The notes beneath the pieces were generated by a model. It searched no databases, was not told the origin of the DNA, and was given only the letters and a program-made list of their open reading frames with translations. Shown here in pieces: positions 26,371 to 35,031 of a stretch of 64,000 nucleotides of DNA (its first letter is position 1; the number at the start of each line of letters is the position of its first letter). Source of the DNA: Cohnella nanjingensis (GTDB taxonomy: Bacteria > Bacillota > Bacilli > Paenibacillales > Paenibacillaceae). Both the position numbers and the translations under genes were made by a program. Location: NCBI RefSeq assembly GCF_014212125.1, contig NZ_JACJVP010000024.1:186001-250000 (forward strand), given 5' to 3'.

Positions 26371-26605
26371 GATGTGGCGTACTGGATACGTCACATTGGC
26401 GTCGCTGCGTCGAAGATGCGTGATGTGACGTACTGGGTACGTCACATTGGCCTCGCAGCGGCGAACGCGCGTGATGTGACGTACTGGGTACGTCACATTG
26501 GCCTCGCAGCGGCGAACGCGCGTGATGTGACGTACTGGATACGTCACATTGGCATCGCAGCGGCGAACGCGCGTGATGTGACGTACTGGATACGTCACAT
26601 TGACC
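26371..26605. repeat. Five-copy 51-bp hairpin array
   Basis: Units begin at 26371, 26422, 26473, 26524 and 26575, exactly 51 bp apart. Each contains ATGTGACGTA, a short CTGGR loop and TACGTCACAT, a near-perfect hairpin. In the first unit the A-to-G change in the left arm still gives a G-U pair. The 26-bp linker (GGCCTCGCAGCGGCGAACGC and so on) is also conserved. A partial linker precedes the array. No gene is seen in the rest of 26606-26752, where the region ends with a short hairpin around 26657-26712 (GCGCCCC ... GGGGGCGC). Confidence 0.9.
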
Positions 26606-26752
26606 TCGTCGCTGGCGAGCAAATTATTTGAAGTACTGAAAAAAACCCAAAAGCGCCCCGACCAGACGAATCGGTCAGCCGTTGGCTGCCGGTACGAATG
26701 GAGGGGGCGCTTTTCAGTGTTCACGGGCGATTCCCGGGATGGAGAAAGGCGG

Positions 26753-28957
26753 TTAGGGCGCCGTTACCGTCACCGTGTAGGTCTGCGTCGCGGCATAGCC
26801 GAGCGAGTCGGTTGCCTTCACGGTGAAAGTGTAGCTCCCCTCCGTCGTCGGACTGCCGCTGAAAAGTCCGGTCGAAGAGAACGCGGTTCCCGGCGGCAGC
26901 GCGCCCGCGACGAACGTATAGGTCATCGTGCCGTAACCGCCGGACAGTTTCTGCAGCGAGCCGACGAAGGCTTCGCCTACCTTCAGGGGACCGATTGCCG
27001 CCGGAAGCACGATGGGGGCGGGAGGGTCCACCACGATCGTATAGATCTGGGTAGCGGAATAGCCAAGCGAATCCGTCGCTTTGATAGTGAAAGTGTAGCT
27101 CCCCTCCGTCGTCGGACTGCCGCTGAAGAGTCCGGTCGAAGAGAACGCGGTTCCCGGCGGCAGCGCGCCCGCGACGAACGTATAGGTCATCGTGCCGTAA
27201 CCGCCGGACAGTTTTTGCAGCGAGCCGACGAAGGCTTCGCCTACCTTCAGGGGACCGATTGCCGCCGGCAGCACGATGGGGGCGGGAGGGTCCACCACGA
27301 TCGTATAGATCTGGGTAGCGGAATAGCCAAGCGTATCCGTCGCTTTGATGGTAAAGGTGTAGCTCCCCTCCGTCGTCGGGGCGCCGCTGAAGAGTCCGGT
27401 CGAAGAGAACGCGGTTCCCGGCGGCAGCGCGCCCGCCACGAGCGTATAGGTCATCGTGCCGTAACCGCCGGACAGTTTCTGCAGCGAGCCGTTGAATGCT
27501 TCGCCTGCCTTCAGGGGGCCGAATGTCGCCGGCAGCACGATGGGGGCGGGAGGATTGACCGTAACCGTATAGCTCTGCGTTGCGGCATAGCCGAGCGAAT
27601 CGGTCGCCTTCACGGTGAAGGTATAGCTCCCTTCCGTCGTCGGGGTGCCGCTGAAGAGTCCGGTCGAGGTGAGCGCGATGCCAGGCGGCAGACTGCCCGC
27701 CGTGAGCGTATAGGTCATGGTGCCGTAACCGCCGGACAGCTTCTCGAGCGAGCCGTGGAATGCTTCGCCCACCTTCAACGGGCCGATCGCCGCCGGCAGC
27801 ACGATGGGGGCGGGGGGATTCACCGTGACCGTATAAACCTGGGTAGCGGTATGACCGATCGAATCGGTCGCCTTTACGGTGAAGGTATAGCTCCCCTCCG
27901 TCGTCGGAGTGCCGCTGAAGCCGCCGGCCGAGGTGAACGCGGTGCCTGGCGGCAGCCCGCCCGCCGTGAGCGCGTAGTTAATCGTGCCGAATCCGCCGGA
28001 CAATTTCTCGAGCGAGCTGACGAAGGCTACGCCTACCCTCAAGGGTCCGATCGCTTCCGGCAGCACGATGGGCGCGTCTACATCCGGTGTCGGGGCTGGC
28101 GTAGGAGATGGCGTAGGCGCAGGCGATTCTGTAGGTGTGGGCGTAACTGTAGGCGCAGGCGATTCTGTAGGTGTGGGCGTAACTGTAGGCGCAGGCGTAT
28201 CTGTAGGTGCGGGCGTAACTGTCGGCGTGGACGTAGCTATAGGCGTAGGTGTAGGTGTGGATACTGGCGGCGCAGCTGTTGGGGCAGGCGTAGGCGTAGC
28301 TAAGCCTCCCGTAGGTGCGGGCGTTGGCTCTCCGCCGACGCGCCCCGCCTTCCGCGCGGCATCGATCATGACCACGGCGCTCGCGCGGGTGACCGGGGCC
28401 GTAGGCCGGAACGTTCCGTCAGCGTAGCCTTGCAAGATCCCCTTATCCACCAACAGCGCGACAGCCCCCGAGCTCTCCACGGCGATCTCGCTCGCGTCCG
28501 CGAAGGAAGAAGCTTTCGCCATCCCGACGTCCAAATTCAGCAGCGTCGCAAGCAGGAGCGCGGCTTCCTGACGGGTTACCGGCTGTCCGGGCCACGCCGG
28601 TCCTGCGTCGATGCCGCTGACGTAGCCCGCTTTTAGCGCCTTGGCGATCTCCGCTTCATACCAGCGACCCGCCGCGAGATTCCCGACGGAGACGCCGGCG
28701 GCATCCGTGAGTTCGAAAGCACGGTTCACCAACGTCAGGAACTCCGCCCGCGAGACGATCCGATCCGGCAGGAGGGTCCCGTCAGCGTAACCTTGCAGCC
28801 AACCTTTGTCCAGCCAATCTTTTAACGTAGACGAAGCCCAGGAGCGGCCCGCTTCTTCGTAAGCTTTCTGCGGCGGGGCAAATCCGGTCAGGGTAAACGT
28901 CAGTACGCTGCATGCGAGAAGGAACGACAGCCGGCTCCCCCATCTGGCCATAAGCAT
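26753..28957 (-). CDS. SLH-anchored surface protein with five putative-Ig repeats
   Basis: A 734-residue exported protein. Residues 1-30 are a signal peptide. Three SLH repeats (about 35-210; [32 protein letters not shown]) bind the cell wall. A Pro/Thr/Ala linker (about 215-300) follows, then five tandem about 89-residue domains of the He_PIG/Ig-like type ([19 protein letters not shown] ... [15 protein letters not shown]). The last two are almost identical. I place the start at 28957 because GAGGGAG lies 6 nt upstream and the signal peptide follows at once; a longer frame reaches 29230. Adhesion or structural role likely; there is no catalytic domain. Confidence 0.88.
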   Translation of the reverse strand: MLMARWGSRLSFLLACSVLTFTLTGFAPPQKAYEEAGRSWASSTLKDWLDKGWLQGYADGTLLPDRIVSRAEFLTLVNRAFELTDAAGVSVGNLAAGRWYEAEIAKALKAGYVSGIDAGPAWPGQPVTRQEAALLLATLLNLDVGMAKASSFADASEIAVESSGAVALLVDKGILQGYADGTFRPTAPVTRASAVVMIDAARKAGRVGGEPTPAPTGGLATPTPAPTAAPPVSTPTPTPIATSTPTVTPAPTDTPAPTVTPTPTESPAPTVTPTPTESPAPTPSPTPAPTPDVDAPIVLPEAIGPLRVGVAFVSSLEKLSGGFGTINYALTAGGLPPGTAFTSAGGFSGTPTTEGSYTFTVKATDSIGHTATQVYTVTVNPPAPIVLPAAIGPLKVGEAFHGSLEKLSGGYGTMTYTLTAGSLPPGIALTSTGLFSGTPTTEGSYTFTVKATDSLGYAATQSYTVTVNPPAPIVLPATFGPLKAGEAFNGSLQKLSGGYGTMTYTLVAGALPPGTAFSSTGLFSGAPTTEGSYTFTIKATDTLGYSATQIYTIVVDPPAPIVLPAAIGPLKVGEAFVGSLQKLSGGYGTMTYTFVAGALPPGTAFSSTGLFSGSPTTEGSYTFTIKATDSLGYSATQIYTIVVDPPAPIVLPAAIGPLKVGEAFVGSLQKLSGGYGTMTYTFVAGALPPGTAFSSTGLFSGSPTTEGSYTFTVKATDSLGYAATQTYTVTVTAP

Positions 28958-29355
28958 CGACTCTCCCTCAAAATGGATTTCTAATCCCGATTGTACGAGA
29001 TCCATTCCGCGGTGGCTGTCGAACGAGATCCGCCGGTTTTGCCGATTCGTCACCAACATTCCCGATTGGTGGGTATCCGCTACGGCAACTGAACGTAGCA
29101 CGGCGTTGTCAGATTTGGAGAGGGCGGCGCGGAGGAACCTGTCGAAGGCAGTAGAGGGCGATGAGCATCGCCAAGCTGGCGGCGCTGAACGTAAGCACGA
29201 GAATCGTGGTCTTGCTATAAAAAGTAACACTAAGGAATACCAAGGAACACCGCGTTCGATGATCGTAGAATAGGAGATCGATTTTGGATAGAAGGAGGGA
29301 AGGCGAACTTGCCTGCCCCAAGCTCCGCGTGAAAGCTAAACCCATTCGTCTCCCA
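28958..29355. other. Intergenic region with no convincing gene
   Basis: About 400 bp between the surface-protein gene and the small membrane-protein gene. A minus-strand frame at 29109-29366 has a hydrophobic stretch near its C-terminus but no ribosome binding site (see rejected items). Promoters for the two divergent neighbours must lie here; I could not assign them. Confidence 0.5.
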
Positions 29356-29378
29356 ATATGATACAATATGTATCATAT
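29356..29378. promoter_or_regulatory. Perfect palindrome just before a small membrane-protein gene
   Basis: Arms ATATGATACA (29356-29365) and TGTATCATAT (29369-29378) separated by ATA. Imperfect symmetry extends outward to CCAATAT and ATATTGG and touches the ribosome binding site. It looks like a repressor operator; an mRNA hairpin masking the ribosome binding site is the alternative. The binding protein is not known. Confidence 0.6.
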
Positions 29379-29395
29379 ATTGGAGGTGATTGTGC

Positions 29396-29716
29396 GTGTT
29401 CATGCGGACGGCGCTAAGCGGCATAAGGAAGTGGCAGTGGTTGGTATGGCTCTCCTTCTTCGATGCCTTCGCGACGGATACGGGCCTTCGCCTGCAGGTC
29501 GTTCAGGAAGCGAATCCCCTGGCTCGAGCCTTGTACGAGACGAACGTAGCGCTCTTCTACGGCTACAAGCTCCTCTTGCCGTTGATCCTGCTCGCGTTGC
29601 ATCGGCATGTGGAAGGGCGCTCGTACATTCAGAAGGCGGGGGTGATCGCGACCATCCTGTACGGCTTGATCGCGCTCTATCATGTCGGCTGGCTCCTGTT
29701 CGTCATAGCCGAATAG
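29396..29716 (+). CDS. Small membrane protein, DUF5658-like
   Basis: A 106-residue protein with three hydrophobic segments. FFDAFATDTGLRLQVVQEANPLARALYE followed by a K-containing helix (YGYKLLLPLILLAL) is the arrangement I associate with DUF5658, a family of unknown function. GTG at 29396 is the best start because GGAGGTG ends 7 nt upstream; an ATG at 29402 is an alternative. The palindrome at 29356-29378 lies directly upstream and suggests tight control. Confidence 0.65.
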   Translation: MFMRTALSGIRKWQWLVWLSFFDAFATDTGLRLQVVQEANPLARALYETNVALFYGYKLLLPLILLALHRHVEGRSYIQKAGVIATILYGLIALYHVGWLLFVIAE

Positions 29717-29876
29717 GTGCCGCATCCGTTCCTTGCGGCCGGAATTATTTTCTACCCGCATGTCCCTTATTATGTTAAATTATAAACAGAAATTCGCCGA
29801 ATCTTGTCAAATATACGCAAATGACCGTGCGCATATACGCCGATCGACCGCGAGATGTTCACATACAAAGGAGAAA

Positions 29877-32339
29877 ATGTCCTCAATGCCCGTGCTGTCC
29901 AGCACTTACAACGTCCCCCTCGTTCTTCTCTCATTCCTGATCGCGATTCTGGCTTCCTACGCCGCCTTGGATCTCGGCGTCCGCATTCACAAAGCCAAAG
30001 CCCCCGCGCGCTACATCTGGCTGTGCGGCGGCGCATTTGCCATGGGGATGGGCATCTGGGCGATGCACTTCATCGCGATGCTTGCGTTCCACCTGTCCGC
30101 CGTACCCGTCTCGTACAATCTCGCGACGGTCCTCTTGTCGATCCTGCCGGCGATTCTGGCCTCGGGTCTGGCGCTGCATATCGTCAACCGGCCCGAAGCG
30201 CGCACCTCTCATTACATCGTTAGCGCGCTGTTCATCGGGGCGGGGATCGTATCCATGCACTATATCGGAATGGCAGCGATGGTCATGGAAGCCGCCATCC
30301 GCTACAATCCGTTCCTATGGGCGCTCTCCGCCGCGATCGCGCTTGCGACGTCTTATGCGGCGCTGCTCTTGCTGCGCGATGCGCGGCGCCATGCGGGCTC
30401 CTTCGGGGGCTGGCGGAGAAAAGCCTTCGGCGCCCTCATCATGGCGATCGCCATCTCCGGCATGCACTATACGGGCATGTCCGCGGCTACGTTCGAGCAC
30501 GACCATCAAGCCATGGGCGCGTCATCCTCCGCGATCGACAGCACCCTTCTCGCCTATTCCATCGGCATCGCCATGTTCATTCTGCTCGTGCTCGTGCTTA
30601 TCAGCGCAATCGTAGACGACCGGTTCGAATCGCGGACGGCGGCTTCGGAGCGCAAGTTCCGTTCGGTTATCGAATCCGCGAACGATGCGATTATTTTGTC
30701 CGACTACAGGGGCGTCATTATCTCCTGGAACCAAAGCGCCCAGCACATTTTCGGCTACGCGGAGCAAGAAGTGCTGAACCGGCGGCTCGAGGTCATCATT
30801 CCCGATCGATACAAAGAGGCGCACCGGCTCGGGATGGCGCGCTACAAGGACACGGGAGACCCCTATATTATCGGCAAGACGGTCGAAATGCACGGGCTGC
30901 GCAAGGACGGGACGGAGTTCCCGCTCGAGCTCTCGATGGCGACCTGGCAGGAAGAAGGCAGCAGCTTCTACAGCAGCATTATCCGGGATATTACCGAACG
31001 TAAGAAGGCCGAGGAGAAGATGAACCGGATGGTCTATCGGGACCCGCTGACGGATCTCCCGAACCGGCATCTGCTGAACGATCGCCTGGCGCAGGCGCTG
31101 GATCAGGCGAGCAAGAACAAGATGACGATCGGCATCATGTTTATCGATCTCGATCGGTTCAAATACATCAACGACACGCTCGGACACGCCATGGGCGACC
31201 TTCTGCTGATTGAGGCCGCCAGCCGCATCCAGTCCTGCACGAGCAAAGGGGACACCGTCTCGCGCCAGGGCGGCGACGAGTTCCTGGTTCTGCTGCCGAA
31301 CACCACGGCCGACGAAGTGACGAGAAAGGCGCAGCGTCTCCTGCAGCTGTTCGCGCAGCCGTTCGTGCTGAACGATGCCGAGATGTTCGTGACGCCCTCG
31401 ATCGGGATCAGCCTGTATCCGTCCGACGGCAGAGACATCGAGACGCTGATCAAGAATGCGGATACGGCGATGTACCGCGTCAAAGAGCAAGGAAAGAACA
31501 ACTTCCAGTTCTACACGCCGGATATGAACGAAGCCGTCACGAAGAAGATGAAGCTTGAGATCGGATTGCGTAAAGGCTTGGAGCGCCGGGAATTCAAAGT
31601 CCACTACCAGCCGCAGATGGACGTCGGCACCGGCAAGATCACGGGCGTAGAAGCGCTGCTCCGCTGGCACCACCCGGAGCTCGGCAACGTGTCTCCGGCC
31701 GAATTCATCCCCTTGGCCGAAGAGACGGGATTAATCATCCCGATCGGCGAGTGGGTGCTCTACGAGGCATGCAGGCAAGCGAAATCGTGGCAGGACGAGG
31801 GACTACCCCCGATGCGCGTGGCCGTCAATATCTCGTCGCGGCAATTCCAGCAGAGCAATCTGCTGGAGGCGGTCAGCCGAGTGCTGCATGACACAGGGCT
31901 GGAGCCGCAGTATCTGGAGCTGGAGCTGACGGAGAGCATTATCCAGGACTCTAAGTACGCGATCGGCACCATGCAGAAGCTGAAGGAGATGGGCACCAGC
32001 TTGTCCATCGACGACTTTGGGACGGGCTATTCATCCCTAAGCTATCTGAAGCTGTTCCCTATCGACACCTTGAAGATCGACCAATCCTTCACGAGAAATA
32101 TACTGGCCGACGCCAAGGATGCGGCGCTCGTTCAGACGATCATCAACATGGCGCACAATCTGGAGCTCAAGGTCATCGCGGAGGGCGTCGAGACGCAGGA
32201 GCAGCTTCACTTCCTCACCCAGCGCCATTGCAACGAGGCGCAGGGCTACTACTTCAGCCGTCCGATCGCTCCCGAGGATCTGTCGGCGATCCTGCGGGGG
32301 CGGCTGACCGCGCCGACGCCGCTGCTGCCTCAGAGTTAG
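29877..32339 (+). CDS. MHYT-PAS-GGDEF-EAL cyclic-di-GMP enzyme
   Basis: An 820-residue membrane sensor. The first about 240 residues carry seven helices with three MH[FY]xxM motifs (near 63, 127 and 196), an MHYT domain thought to sense O2, CO or NO through bound copper. A PAS domain (about 260-380) is next. The GGDEF domain keeps GGDEF (near 465) but lacks the RxxD inhibitory site (SKGD instead). The EAL domain keeps EALLRW, the DDFGTGYSSL loop, KIDQSF and EGVET, so phosphodiesterase activity is expected. AAAGGAG precedes ATGs at 29877 and 29886; either could be used. Confidence 0.93.
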   Translation: MSSMPVLSSTYNVPLVLLSFLIAILASYAALDLGVRIHKAKAPARYIWLCGGAFAMGMGIWAMHFIAMLAFHLSAVPVSYNLATVLLSILPAILASGLALHIVNRPEARTSHYIVSALFIGAGIVSMHYIGMAAMVMEAAIRYNPFLWALSAAIALATSYAALLLLRDARRHAGSFGGWRRKAFGALIMAIAISGMHYTGMSAATFEHDHQAMGASSSAIDSTLLAYSIGIAMFILLVLVLISAIVDDRFESRTAASERKFRSVIESANDAIILSDYRGVIISWNQSAQHIFGYAEQEVLNRRLEVIIPDRYKEAHRLGMARYKDTGDPYIIGKTVEMHGLRKDGTEFPLELSMATWQEEGSSFYSSIIRDITERKKAEEKMNRMVYRDPLTDLPNRHLLNDRLAQALDQASKNKMTIGIMFIDLDRFKYINDTLGHAMGDLLLIEAASRIQSCTSKGDTVSRQGGDEFLVLLPNTTADEVTRKAQRLLQLFAQPFVLNDAEMFVTPSIGISLYPSDGRDIETLIKNADTAMYRVKEQGKNNFQFYTPDMNEAVTKKMKLEIGLRKGLERREFKVHYQPQMDVGTGKITGVEALLRWHHPELGNVSPAEFIPLAEETGLIIPIGEWVLYEACRQAKSWQDEGLPPMRVAVNISSRQFQQSNLLEAVSRVLHDTGLEPQYLELELTESIIQDSKYAIGTMQKLKEMGTSLSIDDFGTGYSSLSYLKLFPIDTLKIDQSFTRNILADAKDAALVQTIINMAHNLELKVIAEGVETQEQLHFLTQRHCNEAQGYYFSRPIAPEDLSAILRGRLTAPTPLLPQS

Positions 32340-32380
32340 AATAAGGGCTACGCCGACATCGAAACCGGGCAGCCCTTATT
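32340..32380 (+). terminator. Hairpin after the MHYT-GGDEF-EAL gene
   Basis: AATAAGGGCT (32340-32349) pairs with AGCCCTTATT (32371-32380). The T-run is short, so termination may be partial. Confidence 0.55.
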
Positions 32381-32426
32381 GTTAGGATCTGCGGCGAAGC
32401 CCTCGCGGCCTGGTTCCTCTCTCGGC

Positions 32427-32741
32427 TCAACCGGCGATCTTCAAGCCGACGACGGAGAGAATGACGCCGAGCATGCAGCCGATGCGCGCCCAGCTCTTCG
32501 GTTCCTTGAAGAAGATCATCCCGACGATGGCGGCGCCGACGGTGCCGATGCCGGTCCACACCGCGTAAGCCGTCGCTAGTTGGATCGTCTCCATCGCCCG
32601 GATCAGCAGCTGGAAGCTCAGGAGGAATCCGACGATCAGGATGAGGTTGTTGGTCCAATTGTTCTTCTCCGCCACCCGCTTGATGCCGATGACCCCGATG
32701 ATCTCAAGCAGCCCCGCGGCGACGAGCAGGAGCCAATTCAT
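32427..32741 (-). CDS. ykkD: SMR efflux protein, YkkD-like subunit
   Basis: A 104-residue small multidrug resistance protein with four helices. The membrane-embedded Glu of the family is in GLLEIIGVIGIK (near residue 13), and ATAYAVWTGIGTVGAAIVGMIFF is the GxG dimer motif region, matching B. subtilis YkkD. SMR pairs of this kind form heterodimers that export cationic compounds such as guanidinium or antiseptics by proton exchange. The start overlaps the stop of the YkkC-like gene by four bases. Confidence 0.85.
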   Translation of the reverse strand: MNWLLLVAAGLLEIIGVIGIKRVAEKNNWTNNLILIVGFLLSFQLLIRAMETIQLATAYAVWTGIGTVGAAIVGMIFFKEPKSWARIGCMLGVILSVVGLKIAG

Positions 32742-33088
32742 GCGGTCTCACTTCCTTTACCCGACAGTTTCAAGCCGATAATGCAAGCCAGCAGCAGCAG
32801 GATGAACGCGATGCGTATCGCGCTCACGCCCCCGCTGGACACGATCTCCACCAACGTGGTTCCGAGCGTGCCCATCCCGGCGAAGACGGCGTATACCGTG
32901 CCGACCGGCAGCGCTTTGGTCGCGCGGATCAGGAGGTCGAAGCTGGTCAGCAGCGCGACCAAGATGACGATACTCGGAACGTACGCGTATTTGAATCCGC
33001 TGGCCCATACGATCTCCAGCAGCCCGCCCATCACGACATAGCTCCAGGCACGGGATTCAGGAATGGGCCGTTCTATCTGCTTCGCCAT
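32738..33088 (-). CDS. ykkC: SMR efflux protein, YkkC-like subunit
   Basis: A 116-residue partner of the YkkD-like protein. MGGLLEIVWASGFKYA carries the essential Glu, and ALPVGTVYAVFAGMGTLGT is close to the YkkC signature. The usual FxEPxSxxR segment reads SSGGVSAIR, a departure from the family. ATG at 33088 is chosen because AGGAGGGG lies upstream; it starts inside the end of the MerR gene (32-bp overlap). B. subtilis ykkCD lies behind a guanidine riboswitch; here a MerR regulator takes that place. Confidence 0.85.
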   Translation of the reverse strand: MAKQIERPIPESRAWSYVVMGGLLEIVWASGFKYAYVPSIVILVALLTSFDLLIRATKALPVGTVYAVFAGMGTLGTTLVEIVSSGGVSAIRIAFILLLLACIIGLKLSGKGSETA

Positions 33089-33854
33089 GGGGCGTCCCCT
33101 CCTGATCCTGTTGCAAGTAAGCATCGACGATGCGGTCGATGTAGCCCATCACGTCGGCATCCAATCCATAGACTTTGGTCTCCTCGTTCGCCTCGGGGCG
33201 AATCATCGTCCAGTATTTCTCGATCAACTGCTCGTCTTGTTCGAACCAATCCATAGAGATCTCTACAAACTGCCGGGCGAGATCTTGGGAGACGTCCGAG
33301 GACGGGGGTTCGTGTAGATGCTCCATGGCCGCGCGGATTAGCTTCGCCCACTTCATGGCGCGGGGATCCTCCGAGCTCAGATCCGGCAGGTTCTTCAGGA
33401 TGCGAATCTCGCGTTCCGTAAAATGCCGGGCGAAGAACGACTCTCGCACGTTCGGCGGCGTCTGCAGCGCCCGGATGAACAGAAAGATGTCCTCCGCTTC
33501 GATCTCGCCCTTCATCTCTAGCGCATGCCGCGCCGTCTGCAGCAACTTCTCCATCTCGTCGAGGCGGGTCCTCTCTTCCGCGATCGCGGCGAGCTCGAAG
33601 TCGAGAAACGACTTCCAACGGGACTCCTGGGCGCCCTTCCCCGTTGTCAACAGCAGCTCCTTGATGGAAGCAAGCGTAAAGCCTAATTCCTTCAGAGCGG
33701 TAATATGCTGCAGCAATCGCAATTCCTCATTCGAATAATAGCGATAGCCCGATTCGGCTACCTTGGCAGGCTTGAGCAGCCCGAGCTCGTCATAGTATCG
33801 CAGCGTTCGAATCGATATATGGGTCCTTTTGGACAGCTGTCCGATGGTGAACAT
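33057..33854 (-). CDS. MerR-family regulator with TipAS-type effector domain
   Basis: A 265-residue regulator. Residues 1-70 are a MerR winged helix (MFTIGQLSKRTHISIRTLRYYDELGLLKP). A dimerisation coiled coil spans about 75-120, and a helical TipAS-like drug-binding domain follows. Such proteins bind large hydrophobic or thiopeptide-type ligands and untwist a promoter with a long spacer. GAGGAGGG precedes the ATG at 33854. Its own promoter has a 20-bp spacer, the hallmark of MerR activation, and the efflux pair is directly downstream, so it should induce its own drug pump. Confidence 0.88.
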   Translation of the reverse strand: MFTIGQLSKRTHISIRTLRYYDELGLLKPAKVAESGYRYYSNEELRLLQHITALKELGFTLASIKELLLTTGKGAQESRWKSFLDFELAAIAEERTRLDEMEKLLQTARHALEMKGEIEAEDIFLFIRALQTPPNVRESFFARHFTEREIRILKNLPDLSSEDPRAMKWAKLIRAAMEHLHEPPSSDVSQDLARQFVEISMDWFEQDEQLIEKYWTMIRPEANEETKVYGLDADVMGYIDRIVDAYLQQDQEGTPHGEADRTAHS

Positions 33855-33876
33855 ACGGTCCCTCCTCTCTGCTACC

Positions 33877-33908
33877 AGTATAAAGTCTCCAGTATGCGTG
33901 AGAGTCAA
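33877..33908 (-). promoter_or_regulatory. MerR-type promoter with 20-bp spacer
   Basis: On the minus strand: TTGACT (33908-33903), a 20-bp spacer and TATACT (33882-33877). The spacer is too long for unaided sigma-A use and fits activation by distortion by the MerR regulator that it precedes. Confidence 0.65.
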
Positions 33909-34007
33909 GGCTTTTCGCGAGAAAAGGTTGATGGCGTCACGGGATAGCGGCTTATAATGGAGCTAAGATCGCTTCCGATGCGCCGCAGGCGTGGAAAGGA
34001 GACCCCC

Positions 34008-34310
34008 GTGAAGCCATTCGGGAAGGAAGAAAAAAGGATTGTGGTCGACGGTCATCCCTATCATTGCGTCATCGACGAGATCCCGCATCATGAGCGGGTT
34101 AGCTTGAGGATCTATGCTTCCAAAACCGCTTGTTGCGAGGTGCTGTTCACCTGGAAGGGGAATTGGCGGATCAACCTGCACAAGCCCAAAACGCTCGCAA
34201 GTCTCGTGCGTTATGCGATAGCGCAAGGCTGGGACTGCCATCGGGAAAATAGCGCGATGAAAATCGAGGATGGCGATCTCCTTATCGAGACGTTAAGCCT
34301 GGAGGCGTGA
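34008..34310 (+). CDS. Small protein of unknown function
   Basis: A 100-residue soluble protein with mixed beta/alpha character: KRIVVDGHPYHCVIDEIPHHERVSLRIYAS, then CCEVLFTWKGNWRINLHKPKTLASLVRYAI. The GTG at 34008 is preceded by AAAGGAG with a 6-nt spacer, which strongly supports translation. It ends 19 bp from the convergent lysoplasmalogenase gene. I do not recognise the family and cannot propose a function. Confidence 0.7.
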   Translation: MKPFGKEEKRIVVDGHPYHCVIDEIPHHERVSLRIYASKTACCEVLFTWKGNWRINLHKPKTLASLVRYAIAQGWDCHRENSAMKIEDGDLLIETLSLEA

Positions 34311-34329
34311 GCCTACCCTAAGCTGGCGT

Positions 34330-35001
34330 TCAACGGGCGTGGGGGAGATCGGCGGGGTAGGTACGCGCAGGGGCCGCGACCGTCCGAATGCTGTAGGCGA
34401 TGCAGAATTGCGCGGCGTAATAAGTGGTCATGATGAGGACGTTGGCGTGCGCCACGTCGGAGACGAAGAGATTCCAGGAGAGGATGGAGTCGGAGATCAT
34501 GAACAGGAGGCTGCCGACGATCGCCCAAGCTTTGCCGGTCATGATGGCGGACCAGACCATGAGAGAGATCACGGCGATGTAGAGAATCACGGGGATGATC
34601 AGGCCGTCCTTGCCGTCTCGGACGAGCGCGTGGACGAGCTCCCAGCCCATGAATACGGCATAGAGGCCGATCGGGACGATCGCAGCGGACCGAATCCGCG
34701 AGGATCGCCATTGGCGGAAGAAGCTCGCCATATAGAACAGGTGTCCGATGAGGAAGGCGGACAACCCGACGATGAACCACCCCAGCAGACCGTCTCCCAG
34801 CATGCAGAAGAACAAGCCGATCAATAGCATCCAATGGCAACCCCTCCGAGGGGTCGGGAAATGCAGGTAGGCGTACGCGATGACGAGCCACATCGGGATC
34901 AGCTTGAACAGCAGCTTGACCGCGTGCGGATCCGACGGGATCACGAAAATGTACAACGCGCTCATCAACAGAATCAGCAGCGGCAACCCGTACTTTTTCA
35001 C
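34330..35001 (-). CDS. Lysoplasmalogenase family membrane protein (YhhN)
   Basis: A 223-residue integral membrane protein with about eight helices in the YhhN/TMEM86 pattern: MLGDGLLGW near residue 68, AFLIGHLFYMASFF near 82, and GSLLFMISDSILSWNLF near 165. The conserved Asp residues of GD and SD are those implicated in catalysis. Eukaryotic relatives cleave the vinyl-ether bond of lysoplasmalogens; the bacterial substrate is not settled. The start has AAAGGAGC upstream. Confidence 0.85.
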   Translation of the reverse strand: MKKYGLPLLILLMSALYIFVIPSDPHAVKLLFKLIPMWLVIAYAYLHFPTPRRGCHWMLLIGLFFCMLGDGLLGWFIVGLSAFLIGHLFYMASFFRQWRSSRIRSAAIVPIGLYAVFMGWELVHALVRDGKDGLIIPVILYIAVISLMVWSAIMTGKAWAIVGSLLFMISDSILSWNLFVSDVAHANVLIMTTYYAAQFCIAYSIRTVAAPARTYPADLPHAR

Positions 35002-35031
35002 AGGGATTGCTCCTTTGTCGGGAGATAGAAG

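Noticed and set aside
26374-26631. Open frame encoding 17-residue repeats across the 51-bp array
   Set aside because: Both strands are open because the unit is 51 bp without stops. There is no ribosome binding site and no signal for export or a fold.
29109-29366. Minus-strand frame with one hydrophobic helix near its end, resembling a holin-like type I toxin
   Set aside because: No ribosome binding site at any plausible start and no antisense promoter recognised; similarity is only in hydrophobic pattern.
33855-34007. Guanidine (ykkC) riboswitch before the SMR pair
   Set aside because: The SMR genes start inside and directly after the MerR gene, and the leader before the MerR gene is too short and shows a normal promoter with a 20-bp spacer.
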